DNA from: Sphingomonas phyllosphaerae
GTDB taxonomy: Bacteria > Pseudomonadota > Alphaproteobacteria > Sphingomonadales > Sphingomonadaceae
NCBI GenBank assembly: GCA_036946405.1
Contig: JAQIJC010000001.1
Coordinates: forward strand, 1,991,001 to 2,055,000
DNA length: 64,000 nt
Reading direction: 5' to 3'
Shown: piece after piece, positions 25,650 to 35,940 of the stretch
Layout of the letters: each line of letters begins with the position of its first letter
How positions within the stretch are numbered: position 1 is the stretch's first letter
Notes under the pieces: model-generated
What the model saw: the letters and a program-made list of their open reading frames with translations, nothing else
What the model was told of the DNA's origin: nothing
Database searches by the model: none
Position numbers and translations under genes: made by a program

Positions 25650-27722
25650 GTGAATCGGTGGGTGGCATGGGGTGCGGCAGGCGCCTCGATGGTGGTGGCG
25701 TCGACGGTTGCGGGACAGGCCACGGATGCGGCGCGTGATGTCCGTTATGCGCCAGCGCCGGGCTGGGTGATCGCGCCGCCGTCGGCGAGCGATGCGCCGC
25801 TGCCACCGGGTGCGCCGATGCGGGTCGTGTATGTCGACCAGCAGGTGCGGCTGGTGCCGGGCGGCAGCGAGTCCTACGAGGCGTATCGCTTCAAGGTGCT
25901 GGCGCCCGAGGCGCTGGCGGTCGGGAACGTCTCGGTCGCGTGGTCGCCGGGAAGCGACGTGCTGACGGTCCACCGCTTGCAGATCATCCGCGACGGCAAG
26001 CCGATCGACGTGCTGGCGACGCAGAAGTTCGCGATCCTTCAGCGCGAAAGCAACCTCGAACAGTCGATGCTTGACGGGCAATTGACCGCGGCGCTCCAGG
26101 CCAGCGGATTGCAGGTCGGTGACGAGCTCGACTTCGCGTTTACGCGCGCGTCGCGCGACGCTGCATGGGGGGAGCGGCCGCAGGGCGGAATGCAGTTCCC
26201 GATCATGGGGATGCGCGGTGCGTGGCGGTGGCGGCTGCTCGAACCGGCCGGGCAGAACGTGGTCGTCAAGGCGATCGGCGATCTGCCCGCGCCCGTCATC
26301 GAGCGGGCCGGGCCGCTGACCGATCGGCGCTACACGCTGTCGGATCCGGCCAGCGCGGTGCTGCCCGAACAGGCCCCGCCGCGCTTCGGGGTGACGCGCG
26401 CCGTGCAGTTCAGCGGTTATGACGACTGGCGCACCGTATCCCAGACCTTTGCACCGCTATTCACCCGGGCCGCGATGCTCGGCGCGGCGTCGCCGGTGAG
26501 ACAGGAAGCGGCGCGGATCGCGGCGGAAACCAGCGATCCTGCGCGGCGGATCGAGGCGGCGCTGCGCGTCGTCGAGGATCGCATCCGTTACGTCTATGTC
26601 GGGCTGGACGGCGGCAATTACGTCCCGGCGACGGCGGACGAAACGTGGCAGCGACGGTTCGGCGACTGCAAGGCGAAGACCGCCTTGCTGATCGCGATCC
26701 TGCGCGAACTGGATATCGCGGCCGAGCCGGTGCTGGTGGCGAGCAACGGCGGTGACGGGATCGACGAACGGCTACCGACGCCCGGTGCCTTCGATCATGT
26801 CATCGTGCGGGCCACCGCGGGCGGCGCATCCTATTGGCTCGATGCGACGCGGCTGGGCGATCGGCATCTGGCCGACCTGCCGCCACCGGCGTCGCGCTGG
26901 GGTTTGGCGCTGCGTGGTGACGGCGCGCCGCTGGAAGCGCTGCCCGCGATGCCGCCCCGATTGCCCGACCGGATCGAGGCGATCGACATCGATGCCAGCG
27001 CGGGCTTCGACAAGCCCGGCATGTACCGGGCGCAGCACGTGCTGCGCGGCGACGAGATCTTCACGATCCGCGCGCAACTGGCCGGGCTGGCCGACGCGGA
27101 CGCGCAGCGTGCGGTCGCTGCTTACTGGCGACAGCAGCTTCCCGGTGTCGAGGCGACCACGACCGGCTGGAAATTCGATGACGAGCACCGCTTGCTGGTC
27201 CTGTCGATGACCGGCACCGGCAAGGTCGAGTGGGAGGGCGACGCGAAGGGCGGGCACACGCACTACGTCTATTACGCCGGCTATACGCCCCCCAACGAAC
27301 TGAATCGGCCGAAGGACCAGCCGCAGGATGCGCCGTGGGCGACCGACTATCCAAGCTTCACCTGCTATTCGGCGACAGTGAAGGTACCGGCGGCAGGCAA
27401 GGGATTCCGCTGGAGCTTTTCGTCGAAGCCGGTCGACCGGACCTTGGGCGGGGTGACCTATTGGCGGATCGCGACGTTCGAGAATGATGTCGTGCATGTC
27501 ACCCGGACGCGGCGGACCGACGTTCGCGAGATCAGCGCGACGCAGGCGCGGCTGTTGAACGATGCGATCGCCAAGTTCGACAACAACAAGGCCTATGTGT
27601 TCGAAACGCGCGGCACGCCGTCTGTCGACGTCGCCGCTCCCGGAAGCGACTTCGGCAACTTCGCGGCTTTCGCCGGGCCGAACCCGCCGTGCCAGCGGCC
27701 GGTAGTGCCTGTGAGTAAGTAG
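25650..27722 (+). CDS. DUF3857 / transglutaminase-like domain protein, exported
   Basis: A 690-residue periplasmic protein. A signal peptide ends near residue 22 (VVASTVAG). The N-terminal half is DUF3857 (VYVDQQVRLVPGGSESYEAYRFKVL). A transglutaminase-like core follows, with WQRRFGDCKAKTALLIAIL giving the catalytic cysteine near residue 338, then FDHVIVRA for the histidine and YWLDATR for the aspartate. The combination occurs widely in Bacteroidetes and sphingomonads with unproven roles in peptide or envelope processing. The start is GTG. A family C repeat follows the stop. Confidence 0.88.
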   Translation: MNRWVAWGAAGASMVVASTVAGQATDAARDVRYAPAPGWVIAPPSASDAPLPPGAPMRVVYVDQQVRLVPGGSESYEAYRFKVLAPEALAVGNVSVAWSPGSDVLTVHRLQIIRDGKPIDVLATQKFAILQRESNLEQSMLDGQLTAALQASGLQVGDELDFAFTRASRDAAWGERPQGGMQFPIMGMRGAWRWRLLEPAGQNVVVKAIGDLPAPVIERAGPLTDRRYTLSDPASAVLPEQAPPRFGVTRAVQFSGYDDWRTVSQTFAPLFTRAAMLGAASPVRQEAARIAAETSDPARRIEAALRVVEDRIRYVYVGLDGGNYVPATADETWQRRFGDCKAKTALLIAILRELDIAAEPVLVASNGGDGIDERLPTPGAFDHVIVRATAGGASYWLDATRLGDRHLADLPPPASRWGLALRGDGAPLEALPAMPPRLPDRIEAIDIDASAGFDKPGMYRAQHVLRGDEIFTIRAQLAGLADADAQRAVAAYWRQQLPGVEATTTGWKFDDEHRLLVLSMTGTGKVEWEGDAKGGHTHYVYYAGYTPPNELNRPKDQPQDAPWATDYPSFTCYSATVKVPAAGKGFRWSFSSKPVDRTLGGVTYWRIATFENDVVHVTRTRRTDVREISATQARLLNDAIAKFDNNKAYVFETRGTPSVDVAAPGSDFGNFAAFAGPNPPCQRPVVPVSK

Positions 27723-27749
27723 GCGCAGAACGCCGCAAAATTCCGCTCA

Positions 27750-27825
27750 TCATTGCGAGCGTAGCGAAGCAATCCAGTGTCGGACCAGGACGCCCTGGAT
27801 TGCTTCGCTCCGCTCGCAATGACGG
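27750..27825. repeat. Paired inverted repeat, family C copy 1
   Basis: CATTGCGAGCGTAGCGAAGC-AATCCAG and CTGGATT-GCTTCGCTCCGCTCGCAATG close a 16-base loop. It fills the gap between two convergent genes. Its reverse complement matches the copy at 58428-58503 across the full element including the loop, with about two differences. Confidence 0.9.
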
Positions 27826-27839
27826 ACGTGGATGCGGCA

Positions 27840-28597
27840 TCAGCTCTTCAGCCGCCAGCCGGTGCGGAAGATGGTCACGACCGCGGCGAGGCACAGCGCC
27901 GCGAACCCCAGCGTCACCGCGACGCACAATGCGAACGATACGTCGCTCTGTCCGAAGAACGTCCAGCGGAAGCCGTTGATGAGATAGGCGACCGGGTTGA
28001 ACAGCGTCACGGTCCGCCATGGTTCGGGCAAGACGTCGAGCGAATAGAAGGCGCCGCCAAGGAAGGTCAGCGGGGTGATGACCAACAGCGGGATGATCTG
28101 CAATTGCTCGAACCCGTTCGCCCAGATGCCGAGGCAAAAGCCGAATAGCGCGAAGCTGGCCGTGACCAGCAGCAGATAGAGCAACATCAGCAGTGGATGC
28201 GCGATGGGCAGATCGACGAACAGATGCGCGGTGGCGAGGATCACCATCGCGATCACCATCGACTTGGTCGCCGCCGCGCCGACATAGCCGAGCACCGTTT
28301 CGATCGGCGACAAGGGGGCCGATAACAGCTCGTAGATCGTGCCGGTGAACTTCGGCATGTAGATGCCGAGGCTGGCGTTGAAGATACTTTCCGAAAAGAT
28401 CGTCAGCAGCATCAATCCGGGCACGATGAACGCGCCGTAGCTGACGCCGTCGATCCCGCGCATCTGCGAGCCGATCGCCGCGCCGAAGACGATGAAATAG
28501 AGCGTGGTGGTGATGACCGGCGTCGCCAGGCTGGTCCAGATCGTCCGCCCGAACCGCGCCATCTCGAAGCGATAGATCGCCCAGATCCCATGCAGGT

Positions 28598-28601
<4 letters not shown>
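27840..28601 (-). CDS. ABC-2 type transporter permease
   Basis: A 253-residue inner-membrane permease with six predicted helices and the ABC-2 pattern ([29 protein letters not shown], later [20 protein letters not shown]). It pairs with the ATPase encoded just upstream; the frames overlap by ATGA. The closest type is the YadG/YadH-like exporter of unknown substrate. No periplasmic or outer-membrane partner is encoded beside it. Confidence 0.92.
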
Positions 28602-29527
<926 letters not shown>

Positions 29528-29664
29528 TGCGCCCCCTTGCTGCTGCCGATCGACGCTCGGCATGGTCGTCGTCGTTTCCGACCCGGATCGGTCGCGTGCA
29601 GATGGTGATGTTCGGCCGCGAAGTCTATGGGAAGATCATCGTATCTACCGTGGGGAGGTGACGG

Positions 29665-30681
29665 GTGGTCGGGGTGGCCGACAGCATCGGACGACGGGCG
29701 GCGACGATCGTGGTGCCAGCCGTCATCACGGCCGGCGCGGGGCTGGCGGTACGAACGCCGCTCGCCGCCGCGCATCCGCTGCCCGCGCTGCTCTTGTTCC
29801 TGTGGATCGTCGCCGACACGCTGACTCTGGCGCTGCTCGCCCGCACGCATCGCAGGCCGCCCGCGCCGGCCGTGCTGGGGACGCTCGCGGGGGCCTGTCT
29901 GATCGTCGTGGCAGGGGCGCCACCGGCGTTGCGCGTGACGTTGTGGGAGATGCCGTGGCTGGTGACGGTCATGGCGGCGGTGGTCGTCGGGCATGTCGTG
30001 GCGGCGGGACGATCGGCGCGGCAGGCGTGGCGCGCCCCGGACGCGGGAGCGCGTGAACGGTACGAGCGGATGGCGTCGGCGCTGTTGTCGCCGATGCTGG
30101 TGCGACTGGCCGCGGCGGAATGGACGGTGCTGCATCTCGCCCTGTTCCGCTGGGGCGGCGCGCCGGAGATCCCCGCCGACGGGCGCGGCTTCGCCTATCA
30201 CCGGCACCTTGCGCCGATGTGTGCGGCGTTGCTGGTCCTGTCGGCAATCGAGATGGCGGTCTATCACCTGCTGCTCGCGCATTGGAGCCGGGCGGGGGCA
30301 GTGGTGATGTTCGTGCTGAGCGATATGGGGTTCGTCTATCTGGTCGGGCTCATCAAGTCATTCCGGTTGCGCCCGATTTTGTTGATGCGCGACGGCGTGC
30401 GGGTGCGCGCCGGCTTGCTGATCGACCGCTTCGTGCCGCTGGAGGCCATCGCGGGCGTCGATGGCGATGTGCGCGGTGACGAGATGCGCGACGCCGCGAC
30501 GCTCAACGCTGCATTGCTGGCGTGGCCTAACGTGGTGTTACGGCTGCGCATTCCGCTCCCGGCTCGCTCATTATGGCGTCGCAAGCCGCCGGTGGTGCGG
30601 GTCGCGTTCCGGCTCGACGAACCGGAGGCGTTCGTGCGGCTGCTACGCTGGCGGCTGGGGCAGGGGGCGGATCGCGGCTAG
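29665..30681 (+). CDS. Membrane protein of unknown function
   Basis: A 338-residue protein with about seven hydrophobic segments in its first 235 residues and a soluble C-terminal part that begins RLRPILLMRDGVRVRAGLLIDRFVPLEAIAGVDG, resembling the PH-like strand pattern seen after membrane helices in some bacterial proteins. The start is GTG with GGGGAGG six bases upstream. It is divergent from the ABC exporter operon and overlaps the convergent DsbA-like gene by four bases. I do not recognise a family and give no function. Confidence 0.8.
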   Translation: MVGVADSIGRRAATIVVPAVITAGAGLAVRTPLAAAHPLPALLLFLWIVADTLTLALLARTHRRPPAPAVLGTLAGACLIVVAGAPPALRVTLWEMPWLVTVMAAVVVGHVVAAGRSARQAWRAPDAGARERYERMASALLSPMLVRLAAAEWTVLHLALFRWGGAPEIPADGRGFAYHRHLAPMCAALLVLSAIEMAVYHLLLAHWSRAGAVVMFVLSDMGFVYLVGLIKSFRLRPILLMRDGVRVRAGLLIDRFVPLEAIAGVDGDVRGDEMRDAATLNAALLAWPNVVLRLRIPLPARSLWRRKPPVVRVAFRLDEPEAFVRLLRWRLGQGADRG

Positions 30682-31388
30682 GACGCGTGCGCTTTCGCCA
30701 CCGCGTCCTGCAAGCGATCGAGCGGGAGGGCGCCGCTGAGCAATTGGTCGCCGACCACCCACGCCGGGGTGCCATTTATTCCAAGCTTTTGCGCGAGTTC
30801 GAGGTTGGCGCGCAGCGTTTCGTCGGCGTCGGAGGGCATTTTGGCGAGATCGACCCCGCTGGCGCGGGCGGCCTGCGCGATCGTCGCGTCGCTGACCGGG
30901 CCGGCGGCGTAGAGCGCATCGTGGAACGCCTTGAATTTGCCTTGCGATGCCGCGGCGAGCGAGGCGCGGGCGGCGGTGCGGCTGCTCTCGGCGAGCACCG
31001 GCAGTTCCTTGAAGACGACGCGCAGGTTCTTGTCGGCGGCGACCAGTTTCTCGATCGTGGGCAGGCTGGCGCGGCAAAAGCCGCAATTATAGTCGTAATA
31101 TTCGACGAGGGTGACATCGGCGTTCGGATTTCCGATCCACGCGTCGCCATAGGGTGCCTCGATCGCCCCGCGATTGGCAGCGATCGCGCGGGTCGCGTCG
31201 CGTTGTTGCAGCCGTTCGATCGCCTCCGGGATCAATTCGGGGTGTGCGAGGACATATTCGCGCACGACGCGACCGATCCGCGCCTCGTCCGCCGCGCCGA
31301 CCGGCGCCGCGCGATCCGCAAGCCACATGCCGCCCGCGCCGAACAACAGTCCGATCGCGACCAGCCCCAACACCATCAACCGGTTCAA
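30678..31388 (-). CDS. DsbA family thiol:disulfide oxidoreductase
   Basis: A 236-residue periplasmic thioredoxin-fold protein. An N-terminal anchor or signal (about 4-24) precedes an N-terminal helix region, then YYDYNCGFCR with the CxxC pair at C102 and C105, and the cis-proline loop NGTPAWVVG. The form matches DsbA/ScsC-like Com1 relatives of alphaproteobacteria. Its start overlaps the stop of the M48 protease gene (ATGA), so the two envelope-quality genes are coupled. Whether it oxidises or isomerises disulfides cannot be told. Confidence 0.93.
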   Translation of the reverse strand: MNRLMVLGLVAIGLLFGAGGMWLADRAAPVGAADEARIGRVVREYVLAHPELIPEAIERLQQRDATRAIAANRGAIEAPYGDAWIGNPNADVTLVEYYDYNCGFCRASLPTIEKLVAADKNLRVVFKELPVLAESSRTAARASLAAASQGKFKAFHDALYAAGPVSDATIAQAARASGVDLAKMPSDADETLRANLELAQKLGINGTPAWVVGDQLLSGALPLDRLQDAVAKAHAS

Positions 31389-32734
31389 CGCCGCTTCTTC
31401 TTTCCGTTCTTGTCGACGGCATTCTGCGCGGTCATCGCAATGTCCTGCGCGCGGATCCAGTCGGGGGTGTTCTTCGGGATGCCTGCCATCGCATAGCGGG
31501 CGCGGTCGGCGGCGGTGCGGTCGTCGCCCATCATGCTCGCACGCTCGGCACTCGCCAGCGCGGCGCGCGCCTCGTCGCCGGTCAGCTCGTAGACGGTGCC
31601 GAGCTGGAACCAGGCGAACGGATTCTCGTCGTCGCGCGCGACGGCGGTGCGCAGCACGCGCTTCGCCTCGTCGTAATGCGTCGGGTCTTCGGTCGCGATC
31701 AGCGCATGGCCATAGGTCGTCGCGATCAGCGGGTTGGCGCGCGAGCCCTCGGTCGCGCGCTTGAGCGGGGCGAGCGCGAGCTTCGGCTTGCCGGCCTCCA
31801 GCAGGATCTGCCCCATGATCTCCTGGAAATAGGGATCATCGGGCTCCTTCGCGACCAGTGCCTCGGCCTCGGCATCGGCCTTCTCGGGATAGCCGGCGCG
31901 GTGATAGGCATAGGCGCGCGCGTAATGCGCATAGACGGTCTGGTCGCTGTCGGGATATTTCTGGAGCGCCTGCGGCGGCGGCATCAGATAGCCGTCGAGC
32001 TTGGCGCGGACGCGCAGGAAACGCTCCTGAAGCGCGCTGTTGGCCGGCTTGCTCCACGCCTTCGACGCCTGCAGGTCGGCGGTCAGCGTCTGGACGCGCG
32101 TGCCCGACAGCGGGTGCGACTGCATGAACGGGTCGATATTCTTCGTGCCGTAGCGATATTCCTGCTGTTGCAGCTTCTTGAAGAACTCCAGCATCCCCTT
32201 GCCGGTGATCCCGGCGGTGTCGAGATAGCGGACCGCCGAGGCGTCGGCGGTCGCTTCCTGCACGCGGCTGAAGGCGAGGTATTTGCCCATCGCGACCTGC
32301 TGCCCGGCGGCGAGGATGCCCGCGCCGGCTTCGCCGCCGCCCGCCGCCATCGCCGCGAGCCCGAGCACCATCGAGAGCAGATAGACGCCCATCGCAGGCT
32401 TCTGCGCCTGCGCGCCGGTGATGACATGGCCGTCGGCGATATGGCCGAGTTCGTGGGCGATGACGCCCTGCACCTGATTGGCGCTGTCGGCCTGTTGGAG
32501 CAGCCCGGTGTGGATATAGACCGTCTGCCCGCCGGCGACGAAGGCGTTGATCGAATCGTCGTTGACCAGCGCGAACGACACGTCGGCGGGGCGCAGGCCC
32601 GCGGCGGTGACGAGCGGCGCGGACATGTCCTTGAGCAGCGCCTCGGTTTCGGCATCGCGCAGCAGCGACTGCGCCTGCGCGGGCTGCGCGAGGAGCAGGA
32701 CGGTGGTGGCGACGGCGGCGATCAGGCGGCGCAT
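31385..32734 (-). CDS. M48 family metalloprotease with TPR repeats (BepA-like)
   Basis: A 449-residue periplasmic protease. A signal peptide ends near residue 22 (AQPAQAQS); HELGH at 94-98 is the zinc site and QEATADASAVRYLD supplies the third ligand. The second half is made of TPR helices. E. coli BepA, of the same layout, degrades or matures outer-membrane proteins such as LptD. ATG 32734 is chosen because upstream extension runs into repeats and lacks a signal peptide. It is followed by a coupled DsbA-like gene, supporting an envelope quality-control role. Confidence 0.92.
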   Translation of the reverse strand: MRRLIAAVATTVLLLAQPAQAQSLLRDAETEALLKDMSAPLVTAAGLRPADVSFALVNDDSINAFVAGGQTVYIHTGLLQQADSANQVQGVIAHELGHIADGHVITGAQAQKPAMGVYLLSMVLGLAAMAAGGGEAGAGILAAGQQVAMGKYLAFSRVQEATADASAVRYLDTAGITGKGMLEFFKKLQQQEYRYGTKNIDPFMQSHPLSGTRVQTLTADLQASKAWSKPANSALQERFLRVRAKLDGYLMPPPQALQKYPDSDQTVYAHYARAYAYHRAGYPEKADAEAEALVAKEPDDPYFQEIMGQILLEAGKPKLALAPLKRATEGSRANPLIATTYGHALIATEDPTHYDEAKRVLRTAVARDDENPFAWFQLGTVYELTGDEARAALASAERASMMGDDRTAADRARYAMAGIPKNTPDWIRAQDIAMTAQNAVDKNGKKKRR

Positions 32735-32808
32735 GGGGTGGGTCTTAGGGCATGACGACAGGGGCCGGAAGGCGCGTCGGTGTTTTTCACCGGAACGTTC
32801 ACCTTGTT

Positions 32809-32889
32809 CGTCGCCTCGGGCTCTGTCCGGGGTCCCGCTCTTTGCGACCGTGGCAAGAAGCGGGATCCCGGAGCAAGTCCGGGATGAGG
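32809..32889. repeat. Paired inverted repeat, family D copy 3
   Basis: CGTCGCCTCGGGCTCTGTCC, GGGGTCCCGCTCTTTGCGAC, then AAGAAGCGGGATCCCGGAGC and AAGTCCGGGATGAGG. Part of a 545-base gene-free stretch (32735-33279) upstream of the M48 gene that otherwise holds only repeats from families C, D and E and a hairpin. Confidence 0.75.
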
Positions 32890-32988
32890 TAAGGAAACAG
32901 GTGAGGGGTGCCTGCCGATCGACCCGACGCTCGCAATGACGGCGGGAGGCGTGGCAGGACCGTCGACCCGGCGGGGTGCGTTCGGGGG

Positions 32989-33019
32989 CACGTGCTTCGA
33001 CAGGCTCAGCACGAACGGG
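32989..33019. repeat. Family E repeat, copy 1
   Basis: CACGTGCTTCGACAGGCTCA followed by GCACGAACGG. The same 30-base word occurs at 50463-50495. Its ends (CGTGCT / AGCACG) can pair around a short loop. It lies between a family D and a family C element. Confidence 0.7.
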
Positions 33020-33120
33020 GGTGAGCGGGGCGTTCCCAGAGCGATGGTGGTCGGGGGTGCGATCGGGCGACGCATGGAGCGGGCCGTGGAACGCGAAGAC
33101 ATCGGCCGGAAGCCTGCCTT

Positions 33121-33197
33121 CGTCATCGCGAGCGCAGCGACGCAATCCAGCGCCGGATCAGGAGGCCCCGGATTGCTTCGCGACGCTCGCAATGACG
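33121..33197. repeat. Paired inverted repeat, family C copy 2
   Basis: CGTCATCGCGAGCGCAGCGA with CGCAATCCAG, then CCCCGGATTGCTTCGCGACG and CTCGCAATGACG. The arms resemble the other family C copies but the loop differs and the arms have more changes, so this copy is older or from another subfamily. Confidence 0.75.
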
Positions 33198-33222
33198 ATG
33201 AAGATGCAGACGAATGAAGCTC

Positions 33223-33275
33223 ATCGGCCGGGCTTTGCGGCGGTTCGACTGAACCGCCGCTGAAGCCCGGCCGAT
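33223..33275 (-). terminator. Large hairpin at the 3' end of rne
   Basis: Arms ATCGGCCGGGCTT (33223-33235) and AAGCCCGGCCGAT (33263-33275) pair perfectly, and inside them GCGGCGGTTC (33237-33246) pairs with GAACCGCCGC (33251-33260). It begins five bases after the rne stop codon. There is no long T run, so it may stabilise the 3' end rather than terminate by itself. Confidence 0.7.
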
Positions 33276-33279
33276 CGTA

Positions 33280-35940
33280 TCACGCGCCGAAGGTGCGCTG
33301 CCACCAGCCGCGGCGCGGTTGCGCGGCGGCGTCGGCGGCCGGCTCGTCAGCGGCCGGTGCCTCGGCAACGGCGGGCTCGTCGGCGGCCGCCGGTTCGGGG
33401 GCCGCTTCCTCCACGACCTTCTTGCGACGGGTGCGCTTCGGCTTGGCCGGGGCTTCCTCGGCGACCGGTTCGGGCGCGGGCAGGCCGTCGTTGACCGGAC
33501 CGGCATCGCCTGCCTCGACCACCGGCTCGGCGACCTTCTTGCGGCGCGTGCGCTTGGGCTTGGCGGGCGCCTCCTCGGCGACCGGTTCCTCGGCGGCGAC
33601 CGGCTCGGGTGCCGGCTCGGCAGCCGGGGCGACCGCTGCCTTGCGACCACGCTTCGGCGCGGGTGCCGGCATCGGCTCGGCGGCGACGCGCGCGCGGGGA
33701 CGACGGCGCGTCTTGGGCGCGGCGGGCTCTTCGACCGCAGGCGCTTCCTCGGCGCCCGCGTCGGCCACGACCGGCTCGGGCTCGATCGCGGCGTCTTCGA
33801 CGACCTCGACCTGCGCCTCGGCCGGCTCGGCGGCCTGCTCGCCACCACGCTCACCGTCACGGCGGCGACCGCGACGCCCGCGCCGACGACGACGGCCGCC
33901 CTCGCGCTCGGCTTCCTCGCTGACGTCGACATCGGCATCGGCCGCGGCTTCCGGCTCGGCGTCCGTGGGTTCAGCCTCGTCGGCCTCTTCCTCGCCGGCC
34001 TCTTCGGTCCGCTCCTCACCCTCGACCCGGTCGCGACCGCGACGCCCGCGACGACGACGGCGGCGACGCCCGCTACGGCCGCCCTCGCCCTCGGGCGCGG
34101 CGACCTGCTCGACGGTGTCCTCGTCCTCGGCCTCTTCCTCCTCGTCGATCTCGTCCTCGACCAGATCGTCCTCGGGCTCCTCGACGATCGGGCGATCGAA
34201 CTTCGGCGGATGCGCGGGCGGCGGGCCGCTGGCCTCGACCGACATGCGTGCGCCCTCTTCTTCGCCATCGGGGATGATCTCGACGGTCACGCCGTAGCGA
34301 TCCTCGATCTCGGCGATGTCGGCGCGCTTGCGGTTGAGCACGTAGAAGGCCGCTTCCTGGCTGCAGCGCAGCGTCAGCACCGAGCCACGGCCACGCGCCG
34401 CTTCATCCTCGAGCAAGCGCAGCGCCGACAGCCCCGACGACGAGGCGGTGCGGACGAAGCCGGTGCCTTCGCAATGCGGGCAGGGGCGGGTCGAGGCTTC
34501 GAGCACGCCGGTGCGCAGCCGCTGGCGGCTCATCTCCATCAGCCCGAAGCCCGAGATGCGGCCGACCTGGATGCGCGCGCGATCGTTCTTGAGCGCCTCC
34601 TTCATCGCCTTCTCGACCTTACGGACGTTCGATCCGTTATCCATGTCGATGAAGTCGATGACGATCAGCCCTGCCATGTCGCGCAGGCGAAGCTGACGGG
34701 CGATTTCCTGCGCGGCCTCGAGGTTGGTCGCGGTGGCGGTCTGCTCGATATTGTGCTCGCGGGTCGAGCGGCCGGAGTTGATGTCGATCGACACCAACGC
34801 CTCGGTCGGGTTGATGACCAGATAGCCGCCCGACTTGAGCTGGACGACCGGGTGGTACATCGCGGCGAGCTGATCCTCGACGCCTGCGCGCTGGTAGAGC
34901 GGCACCGGGTCGCTGTAATGCTTCACCTTCTTGGCGTGCGTCGGCATCAGCAGCCGCATGAACTCGCGCGCCTGACGATAGCCGTCGTCGCCCTCGACGA
35001 TGACCTCGTCGATGTCCTTGTTGTAGATGTCGCGGATCGCGCGCTTCATCAGGTCGCTGTCGCCGTACACCAAAGCGGGCGCACTCGACGTCAGCGTCTT
35101 TTCGCGGATCTCGTCCCAGAGGCGGGCGAGATAGTCGAAGTCGCGCTTGATCTCGGTCTTGGTGCGCTGGAGCCCGGCGGTGCGGACGATGCAGCCCATC
35201 GACGACGGCAATTGCAGGTCCGCCATGATCGTCTTCAGGCGCTTACGATCGGCGGCGTTGCTGATCTTGCGGCTGATCCCGCCGCCATGCGACGTGTTGG
35301 GCATCAGCACGCAATAGCGGCCGGCGAGCGACAGATAGGTAGTCAGCGCCGCGCCCTTGTTGCCGCGCTCTTCCTTGACGACCTGCACCAGCAGCACCTG
35401 GCGGCGATGGATGACATCCTGGATCTTGTAGCGGCGGCGCAGGTTCATGCGGCGCTGGCGCAGCGCCTCGACCTGATCGTCGTTGCCGCCCGACCGGCCG
35501 CGACGGCGCGGCGCGGGAGCGTCGCCCTCTTCGGCATCGTCATGGTCGTGATCGTGGTCGGCGTCGTCGTGATCGTCGCCCTCGGCATCGCCCTCGAACT
35601 CACCGTCGTCGAGCGCGTCCTGCTCGGCGCGCAGCGCGGCTTCCTCGGCGGCGTGCTCGGCCTCCTCGCGGAGCAGCGCTTCGCGATCCTCCTTGGGGAT
35701 CTGGTAATAATCCGGGTGGATCTCGCTGAACGCCAGGAAGCCGTGGCGATTGCCGCCGTAATCGACGAACGCCGCCTGCAACGACGGCTCGACGCGCGTC
35801 ACCTTGGCGAGATAGATGTTACCCTTGAGCTGCTTGCGCTCGGCACTCTCGAAATCGAATTCCTCGATCCGGTTACCCTTGACGACCGCCACGCGGGTTT
35901 CTTCCCGGTGGCGTGCGTCGATCAGCATACGCGTGGTCAT
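33280..35940 (-). CDS. rne: Ribonuclease E
   Basis: An 886-residue endoribonuclease that starts mRNA decay and matures rRNA and tRNA. After MTTRMLIDARHREE comes the S1 domain, split by an acidic insertion at about 87-150 (Glu/Asp/His-rich), a known alphaproteobacterial trait. The catalytic half contains the zinc-link CPHCEGTG near residue 485. The C-terminal half is disordered with Arg blocks and acidic stretches and a 12-residue word, PAKPKRTRRKKV, present twice. The end PRRGWWQRTFGA matches the GWW peptide that binds PNPase in Caulobacter. ATG 35940 has GGAGAG upstream; the frame to 36114 has no sensible start. Confidence 0.97.
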   Translation of the reverse strand: MTTRMLIDARHREETRVAVVKGNRIEEFDFESAERKQLKGNIYLAKVTRVEPSLQAAFVDYGGNRHGFLAFSEIHPDYYQIPKEDREALLREEAEHAAEEAALRAEQDALDDGEFEGDAEGDDHDDADHDHDHDDAEEGDAPAPRRRGRSGGNDDQVEALRQRRMNLRRRYKIQDVIHRRQVLLVQVVKEERGNKGAALTTYLSLAGRYCVLMPNTSHGGGISRKISNAADRKRLKTIMADLQLPSSMGCIVRTAGLQRTKTEIKRDFDYLARLWDEIREKTLTSSAPALVYGDSDLMKRAIRDIYNKDIDEVIVEGDDGYRQAREFMRLLMPTHAKKVKHYSDPVPLYQRAGVEDQLAAMYHPVVQLKSGGYLVINPTEALVSIDINSGRSTREHNIEQTATATNLEAAQEIARQLRLRDMAGLIVIDFIDMDNGSNVRKVEKAMKEALKNDRARIQVGRISGFGLMEMSRQRLRTGVLEASTRPCPHCEGTGFVRTASSSGLSALRLLEDEAARGRGSVLTLRCSQEAAFYVLNRKRADIAEIEDRYGVTVEIIPDGEEEGARMSVEASGPPPAHPPKFDRPIVEEPEDDLVEDEIDEEEEAEDEDTVEQVAAPEGEGGRSGRRRRRRRGRRGRDRVEGEERTEEAGEEEADEAEPTDAEPEAAADADVDVSEEAEREGGRRRRRGRRGRRRDGERGGEQAAEPAEAQVEVVEDAAIEPEPVVADAGAEEAPAVEEPAAPKTRRRPRARVAAEPMPAPAPKRGRKAAVAPAAEPAPEPVAAEEPVAEEAPAKPKRTRRKKVAEPVVEAGDAGPVNDGLPAPEPVAEEAPAKPKRTRRKKVVEEAAPEPAAADEPAVAEAPAADEPAADAAAQPRRGWWQRTFGA

